This document shows, one piece after another, positions 30,754 to 34,677 of a stretch of 34,677 bases of DNA. The notes below the pieces were generated by a model. It was not told the origin of the DNA. It did no database searches and saw only the letters and a list, made by a program, of their open reading frames with translations. Source of the stretch: DAOTMI01 sp964605545 (GTDB lineage: Bacteria > Patescibacteriota > Microgenomatia > UBA12405). Location of the stretch: assembly GCA_964605545.1 (NCBI GenBank), contig CAZSCX010000004.1, forward strand, positions 1 through 34,677, in the 5' to 3' direction. The translations under genes were made by a program, and so were the position numbers. Position 1 is the stretch's first letter. The number at the start of each line of letters is the position of its first letter.

Positions 30754-31281
30754 ATGGAGCTACTTCACTCAAATCCCAAAGAGTATTCCGTTCGAAAAAC
30801 TACCGAGCTTTTCAAACAAGAGATCACTCGAAGTCTTAAATTATATCCTCTTTTTACTAACAAAATCTTCGATATCTCCATAGTTGATCCAGAAACTTTA
30901 TGTAAAATGATTTGTAATTATAATGAAGAAACTAAGGTTATTGAATTTTGTATCAATACAAAATACACCGACGGACTTAATATATTAAAACATCCATATT
31001 TTAACTGTCATACTTTCAAACAATTATCAATAAGTTTTTTTGAAAATTTGTATGGTATTGATCATATGGAAAGTACCTACAATAGTATTTCTGATAATTA
31101 CAAGGATTTTATGTCAATTTATCAAAACACTCAATCCAAATTATTGTCTATCCAAAATACCCATGATTACAAGGATAATTTAAAACATAAATTTTATATT
31201 AGTAACGAAAATGAAATTGAAATATTTCCCAGCCCTTATTGCATACACGCAATCTACCGAAAAGGCAAAAAAGCTATATAA
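30754..31281 (+). CDS. Hypothetical protein with consensus leaderless promoter
   Basis: 175 residues starting MELLHSNPKEY; no recognised family, no membrane segment. Mostly helical, with six Cys/His-containing positions scattered in the middle (MICNY, FCINT, YFNCHTF), though no clear metal motif. The promoter is the strongest in the window, so the protein may be abundant. The next small frame begins 8 nt downstream with a -10 overlapping this gene's stop. Confidence 0.7.
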   Translation: MELLHSNPKEYSVRKTTELFKQEITRSLKLYPLFTNKIFDISIVDPETLCKMICNYNEETKVIEFCINTKYTDGLNILKHPYFNCHTFKQLSISFFENLYGIDHMESTYNSISDNYKDFMSIYQNTQSKLLSIQNTHDYKDNLKHKFYISNENEIEIFPSPYCIHAIYRKGKKAI

Positions 31282-31288
31282 TTAAATT

Positions 31289-31381
31289 GTGAAACAAACT
31301 TACCTGCTTATTTTTATTCTCGCTTGTATTGTCACCTTCCTTACCCTAATCCGCTATCTCACTCAAAGCGGCTATTTGTGA
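31289..31381 (+). CDS. Putative 30-residue single-helix membrane peptide (GTG start)
   Basis: From GTG 31289 to TGA 31379-31381: a Lys/Gln start, then a hydrophobic helix (LLIFILACIVTFLTLI) and a short polar end (RYLTQSGYL). TATAAT (31277-31282) ends exactly 6 nt before the GTG, the same geometry as the annotated leaderless genes. The stop codon overlaps the 3' end of tRNA-Glu on the other strand by 3 bp. It is too short for standard gene calling. The coding claim rests on promoter geometry and composition. Confidence 0.5.
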   Translation: MKQTYLLIFILACIVTFLTLIRYLTQSGYL

Positions 31382-31450
31382 CTCCACGGGGAATTGAACC
31401 CCGGTTACCAGGATGAGAACCTGATGTCCTAGCCGCTAGACGATGGAGCC
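31379..31450 (-). tRNA. tRNA-Glu (anticodon CTC)
   Basis: Read on the minus strand, a 72-nt cloverleaf: acceptor GGCTCCA/TGGAGTC, D arm GTCTAGCGGCTAGGAC, anticodon stem TCAGG/CCTGG with loop TTCTCAT (anticodon CTC, codon GAG), and T arm CGGGG/CCCCG with loop TTCAATT. The discriminator is A, and CCA is not encoded. The -10 TATACA (31462 down to 31457) ends 6 nt before the mature 5' end, implying almost no leader to remove. Confidence 0.95.
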
Positions 31451-31456
31451 GTATGT

Positions 31457-31464
31457 TGTATACT
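31457..31464. promoter_or_regulatory. Overlapping divergent -10 boxes for tRNA-Glu and the PIG-V-like gene
   Basis: On the plus strand TATACT (31459-31464) ends 8 nt before ATG 31473. On the minus strand TATACA (31462 down to 31457) ends 6 nt before the tRNA 5' end. They share four base pairs around the palindrome GTATAC, within 22 nt of intergenic DNA. Confidence 0.6.
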
Positions 31465-31472
31465 AAATACAG

Positions 31473-32567
31473 ATGTATTTTACCAAATACAAGCCTCAAA
31501 TTCTTCTTTCTATCCTAACTATTTGCGCTACCTTTATTCTCTGGCTAGTCTTCTATTACAAACTTCCATCCAAAATGGGCTTGCCACCATCTAACCTTGA
31601 AACCATTTTTGCCAACTACGATGGCCCCAACTATATTGCTATTGCCAAATGTGGCTACGACAAAGGTTGTATTGGTCCAAATTTTTCTCTTCCTCAACCA
31701 CTCGAATATTATCCGGCTCATTTACCTGGTTATCCTGCCTTAATTAATTTTTTCAATAATTTTACGACCGGTCCCAAGGCCATGTTATTGGTTACTATGC
31801 TTGGTTCAGTTCTTTTAACCCTTGTCACCTATGCTCTATTTAAATCATTTTGGCTTTCATTTTTTCTATTATTTTATCCTCCTCGTTTTTTCATCCTTCG
31901 TTCTGTCGGTGCTCCCGAAACTTGGTTTATTGCTCTCACCCTTCTCTCGATTTTATATTTTCGACAAAAGAAATATATTTATTCCGCAATTTTTGCCGCC
32001 CTATCAATACTTTTCAAAACTCCCGCCCTTCTCCTTGGCCTAACTTATCTTTTTTTCTGTTTTAAAGACCTAAAAAATTTCAAAAAATATTTACCTTATT
32101 TACTAATGCCAATAACCTTATTTGGCATTTTTCTTTATTACAAATTCCAAACAGGGGACTTCCTCGCTTATTTTCATAGTGGTGACAATTTTCATATCAA
32201 CCCTCTTCCTTATCTGGTTTTTATTTCCACCAAATCATGGATCAACACTATTTGGTTAGAAGATATCCTTTATATTTATTTTCTTGCCCTAATTTCTCTT
32301 CAAAAATTATTTATAAAATTCAAAACCGATATCTTCTTTATTTATCCTGCAATTTTCACTCTCGCCACTCTATTTGTTGCTCATCGTGATATTTCCCGCT
32401 ATATAGCCCCCGTTTATCCATTTGTCTTATATGCCTTCAAAGATAAATTGGAAAATAAATCTTTTCGTTTAATACTTTTTATTCTTATTCCTGCCGTCTA
32501 CCTCTATGCCATTAACTTTATTATTGGCAATACTGCTCCTATTTCTGACTGGACTCCTTATTTATGA
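31473..32567 (+). CDS. PIG-V-like membrane mannosyltransferase (GT-C fold)
   Basis: 364 residues with about nine hydrophobic segments. After the first helix comes an extracytoplasmic loop with NYDGPNYIAIAKCGY, placing the acidic catalytic residue where PIG-V and related GT-C enzymes have it, then EYYPAHLPGYPALI. Near the C-terminus, AHRDISRYIAPVYP is also typical of this group. Such enzymes use polyprenyl-phosphate-linked sugar on the outer face of the membrane, which the GT2-GtrA protein at 3814 could supply. The acceptor is unknown. The start lies 8 nt after TATACT; the end overlaps the next gene by 4 nt. Confidence 0.82.
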   Translation: MYFTKYKPQILLSILTICATFILWLVFYYKLPSKMGLPPSNLETIFANYDGPNYIAIAKCGYDKGCIGPNFSLPQPLEYYPAHLPGYPALINFFNNFTTGPKAMLLVTMLGSVLLTLVTYALFKSFWLSFFLLFYPPRFFILRSVGAPETWFIALTLLSILYFRQKKYIYSAIFAALSILFKTPALLLGLTYLFFCFKDLKNFKKYLPYLLMPITLFGIFLYYKFQTGDFLAYFHSGDNFHINPLPYLVFISTKSWINTIWLEDILYIYFLALISLQKLFIKFKTDIFFIYPAIFTLATLFVAHRDISRYIAPVYPFVLYAFKDKLENKSFRLILFILIPAVYLYAINFIIGNTAPISDWTPYL

Positions 32568-34030
32568 TGATTCAACAACCATTTTTAAAGTCTAATTCAC
32601 CCGGCATCTTGGCTCATCTAAAGAATTACTATACCAAAATTATTACCGGTGAACCGTTTATTTTATCCGATCTAAAAACTACCTTTGATGCTATGGATCC
32701 CGTTTTGGGCGAAAATTGTCAAGATTATGTTAAAAAAAGATTGCCCCAAGAAATCGAGAATAATCCAAAAATCATTTTTATAAACACCAAAGAACAATTG
32801 GAAAAAATAGATGCCCGAACTCACAATTGGAAATCGGTCAAGGCTAGTGCCAGGCGTCGTTTCGTTTATTACAACCAAATTTTAAATATATTAGCTTTTC
32901 AAATTAGTTCCGATTCCGATCTTGACGATATTATAAATATTTTATTGGCTCGCGGTATTTCTTTAAACCTACAATACCTTAAAAATCCAGAATATGATTA
33001 TTATCAAAATGCCAAAAATTATGTTGATGATTTAATTGCCAAAACTAGTGTTCTAAATATTACCGATTGTCCGGTTTATTTTATCTCTTCTAATCTTCAC
33101 AGTATTGTCAATTTAACTGGAGGTTTTCTCTATCATTATCAAAACGATATTTTTAATTACGTTCAAGATAATTTACCTGATCTTCAAAATATTTGGAATT
33201 CAATCAAAGAATCCAACAATATTTTGAGAGTAAATGATTTTCTTTATTATATTTCTAATCAATATTTTATTTCCAACCCCGATAAATTAAATGAAAAAAA
33301 AGCTTATGAATATGAACTCGGTTTTATTCAAATTAAGCCGGAAAAATATATCGATTCTGGTATTCAAATCCTTCCTATTCGCTCAATTGCCCAATCAAAG
33401 TTTATCGATCCATTTTTAAAAATATCCAATCGGGATAAAATTAATTCCTCTCAGGCCATTATAATTAATATTGAATATCCATTGGGTTTTGCCGCCTATT
33501 TTATTTTAAAAGAATTACTCAATCGTCTTAAAAATATCAAGGGTGTTTATGTCATGGGCAAGGCCGCCATTCTTTCCGGTGATATCGGTGACATTCAAAT
33601 CCCCAATACCATACTAGATGAAAGAACCAATAATCTCTTTACTTTTCAAAATGTTTTTAATAATAATTTTCCTCAAACTTCTTTTCAAAGTAATATTTTA
33701 AATAACCAAAAAGCAGTTTCAGTTTTTGGTACTTTTCTAGAAAATATGGAACAATTAATAAAATATAATGCAGATAATTTTAATATTATTGAAATGGAAT
33801 CGGGGCCTTATCTCAATGCCATCTACGAATTTATAAATAAGCAATTACCTTTTGATAGTAAATTAAATATAGAAAATATACCTTTTGATTTTGGTATTGC
33901 CAATTATGCTAGCGACAATCCCCTTTCCCAAACGCTAGGGGAGGGCTCAATGAAAATAAAAGGTATCGAACCTACCTATCTCTCGGCATTAGCGATAATC
34001 CAAAGAATAATTGATTTAGAAACTCCTTAG
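32564..34030 (+). CDS. Large protein with a C-terminal nucleoside-phosphorylase-like region
   Basis: 488 residues. The N-terminal half is helical and unrecognised. The C-terminal part (about 300-488) resembles the purine nucleoside phosphorylase/nucleosidase superfamily: a strand then GVYVMGKAAILSGDIGDIQIPNTILDE (cf. G-D-I/V-V-I-P), and NIIEMESGPYLNAIYEF (cf. the E-M-E-x nucleoside-binding motif). It may belong to an uncharacterised phosphorylase-like family of about 500 residues. Near residue 450 the segment NPLSQTLGEG, encoded by a GC-rich inverted repeat, looks like an inserted element. Starts with a 4-nt ATGA overlap with the PIG-V-like gene. Confidence 0.6.
   Translation: MMIQQPFLKSNSPGILAHLKNYYTKIITGEPFILSDLKTTFDAMDPVLGENCQDYVKKRLPQEIENNPKIIFINTKEQLEKIDARTHNWKSVKASARRRFVYYNQILNILAFQISSDSDLDDIINILLARGISLNLQYLKNPEYDYYQNAKNYVDDLIAKTSVLNITDCPVYFISSNLHSIVNLTGGFLYHYQNDIFNYVQDNLPDLQNIWNSIKESNNILRVNDFLYYISNQYFISNPDKLNEKKAYEYELGFIQIKPEKYIDSGIQILPIRSIAQSKFIDPFLKISNRDKINSSQAIIINIEYPLGFAAYFILKELLNRLKNIKGVYVMGKAAILSGDIGDIQIPNTILDERTNNLFTFQNVFNNNFPQTSFQSNILNNQKAVSVFGTFLENMEQLIKYNADNFNIIEMESGPYLNAIYEFINKQLPFDSKLNIENIPFDFGIANYASDNPLSQTLGEGSMKIKGIEPTYLSALAIIQRIIDLETP
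33916..33938 (+). repeat. Candidate degenerate palindromic element R5
   Basis: AATCCCCTTTCCC, a short spacer and TAGGGGAGGG lie in frame within the 488-residue protein gene. The outer AATCCCC resembles the R-family ends, but the TTTYGTCAAA core is absent. It could be a remnant or a different small palindrome. Confidence 0.3.
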
Positions 34031-34038
34031 ATTAGTTC

Positions 34039-34067
34039 TTGACATTTGTAACACACTGTATTACAAT
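34039..34067 (+). promoter_or_regulatory. Promoter of the toxin-antitoxin pair
   Basis: TTGACA (34039-34044), a 17-nt spacer and TACAAT (34062-34067), 7 nt before ATG 34075. Strong consensus; leaderless transcript expected. Confidence 0.75.
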
Positions 34068-34075
34068 CTATTACA
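34047..34075 (+). promoter_or_regulatory. Candidate antitoxin operator: repeated TATTACA half-sites
   Basis: TATTACA occurs at 34059-34065 and 34069-34075, a 10-bp period (one DNA turn), and TGTAACA, close to the reverse complement, at 34047-34053. The array covers the spacer, the -10 box and the start codon. Ribbon-helix-helix antitoxins bind such repeats cooperatively. Confidence 0.5.
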
Positions 34076-34290
34076 TGAGACAAATAGTAAATATTTCACT
34101 TCCTCAAAATTTAGCCAATCTTGTTGATGACACCGTTGCTGTTGAGGGTTATGCCAGCAAAAGTGAATTCTTTCGGGAATTACTTCGTAATTGGGCTGAC
34201 ATTCGTTTGCTCACCGAATTAAACAAAAGTCGTGAAGAAATAATTAATGGTAAGGGTAAAACTTTAAGGTCTTTAAAAGATCTTCGCTAA
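34075..34290 (+). CDS. Ribbon-helix-helix antitoxin (ParD/CopG-like)
   Basis: 71 residues. The N-terminal strand and helices (QIVNISLPQNLANLVDD ... YASKSEFFRELLRNW) form a ribbon-helix-helix DNA-binding fold; the charged C-terminal tail would wrap the toxin. ATG 34075 is chosen over the TTG at 34039, which lies in the -35 box. It ends immediately before the toxin ATG, a standard antitoxin-first pair. It probably represses its own promoter together with the toxin. Confidence 0.88.
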   Translation: MRQIVNISLPQNLANLVDDTVAVEGYASKSEFFRELLRNWADIRLLTELNKSREEIINGKGKTLRSLKDLR

Positions 34291-34548
34291 ATGAAAATAA
34301 TCTATTCGCCAAGATTTGCCAAAAATTACAAAAAAATTCCCAATAAGACAAAATTACTCGCCGAAAAACGGGAAAAAATATTTCGTAACAATATGTATGA
34401 TCCGAGACTCAAAACCCACCGTTTAACCGGTAAATTAAACGGTTTTTGGTCATTTTCTATTGATTACAAAACCAGAATAATTTTTGAAATTAGATCGGAT
34501 GATGAAATTTGGTTTCTTGCCATCGGCTCCCACGACCAGGTATATTAA
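34291..34548 (+). CDS. RelE/ParE-superfamily (YafQ/Txe-like) toxin
   Basis: 85 residues with the compact RelE-type fold: FAKNYKKIP at the first helix, a basic second helix, HRLTGKLNGFWSFSIDYKTRIIFE in the central sheet and a final IGSHDQVY. His in the last motif and the Arg/Lys cluster agree with mRNA-cleaving relatives, but target (ribosome-bound mRNA or gyrase) is not decided by sequence alone. The start follows the antitoxin stop with no gap. Confidence 0.88.
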   Translation: MKIIYSPRFAKNYKKIPNKTKLLAEKREKIFRNNMYDPRLKTHRLTGKLNGFWSFSIDYKTRIIFEIRSDDEIWFLAIGSHDQVY

Positions 34549-34598
34549 TCCTCTTAATTTGCTAAACTTAGCTGTGCAGTGTTTATGTTTCACAACAC

Positions 34599-34664
34599 AA
34601 ATTTTTAATTCCCCTTTCGTCAAAGGGGAAAGCCCCCGCAACGGCGGGGGAAGGGGATTTTAAT
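34599..34664 (+). repeat. Palindromic element copy R4 after the toxin gene
   Basis: Two perfect hairpins. One is a 9-bp stem (34609-34617 with 34622-34630), loop CGTC; the other is CCCCCGC (34633-34639) with GCGGGGG (34644-34650), loop AACG. The ends ATTTTTAAT and GGGGATTTTAAT are AT-rich inverted matches. Same order and core as R1 and R3. The remaining 3' sequence of the window holds no gene that I can see. Confidence 0.85.
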
Positions 34665-34677
34665 GGAAAAATTTAGC

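Noticed and set aside
34561..34572. GCTAA-AC-TTAGC palindrome after the toxin gene
   Set aside because: Too short, and without a T-run or a partner; probably chance in AT-rich DNA.
34450..34641. Minus-strand frame over the toxin end and repeat R4
   Set aside because: It is a shadow of the toxin gene and the palindrome, with no promoter and no protein-like pattern.

Overview
The window looks like a piece of the chromosome of a Candidate Phyla Radiation (Patescibacteria) bacterium, most likely of the Microgenomates type. This is inferred from gene style and not from a marker phylogeny. The DNA is AT-rich and genes are packed almost end to end. UGA is used as a normal stop (era, nadE), which argues against the recoded Gracilibacteria/SR1 code. 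Several housekeeping proteins are trimmed: Obg lacks its C-terminal domain, TrmD is short and ArgS lacks the start of its N-terminal domain. Many small proteins have no recognisable family. No rRNA, CRISPR array, prophage or transposase is visible.

Layout. 1-3.2 kb: a cell-surface module with a secreted Cys-rich/DUF11-type protein carrying an LPATG sorting signal, a second exported protein fused to it in frame, a sortase and a VanZ-like membrane protein. 3.2-9.1 kb: trmD, a polyprenyl-phosphate-sugar synthase fused to GtrA, a TRM11-like tRNA methylase, a secreted CAP protein, a DUF6580-like membrane protein, tRNA-Gln, a metallo-beta-lactamase-fold hydrolase and a lipoprotein. 9.1-12.2 kb: RRM protein, tRNA-dihydrouridine synthase, coiled-coil protein, thioredoxin, obg and a 58-residue YtxH-like protein. 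12.3-17.4 kb (minus strand): era, an ABC ATPase, a fused GldF-GldG protein, a DUF4340-like protein and an alkaline-phosphatase-superfamily enzyme. 17.4-21.5 kb: a small gene with unusually complete expression signals, nadD-nadE and lon. 21.5-23.4 kb: five small orphan genes. 23.4-27.4 kb: a free-standing tRNA-binding domain coupled to argS, phosphomannomutase and pyrH. 27.4-34.0 kb: unknown proteins with an HD phosphohydrolase, butyrate kinase and an AAA_28 NTPase, then tRNA-Glu, a PIG-V-like mannosyltransferase and a phosphorylase-like protein. 34.0-34.6 kb: a RelE/ParE-type toxin-antitoxin pair.

How the genes may work together. Phosphomannomutase, the polyprenyl-phosphate-sugar synthase/GtrA protein and the PIG-V-like transferase could form a surface mannosylation route. 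The sortase and its likely substrates sit together. nadD and nadE form a two-step NAD operon. Translation and RNA modification functions (two tRNAs, TrmD, TRM11-like, Dus, ArgS, tRNA-binding domain, Obg, Era) are spread along the window.

Two signals cut across the annotation. First, more than twenty genes have a -10 hexamer only 5-9 nt before the start codon, so their mRNAs should be leaderless or nearly so; only thioredoxin and the gene at 17541 show a clear Shine-Dalgarno sequence. At three divergent junctions the two -10 boxes overlap or interleave within 16-22 bp. Second, four copies of a roughly 63-bp palindromic element share a TTTYGTCAAA core, with stems that differ by compensatory changes. 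One copy lies in frame inside the hydrolase gene, and two lie head to head between thioredoxin and obg.
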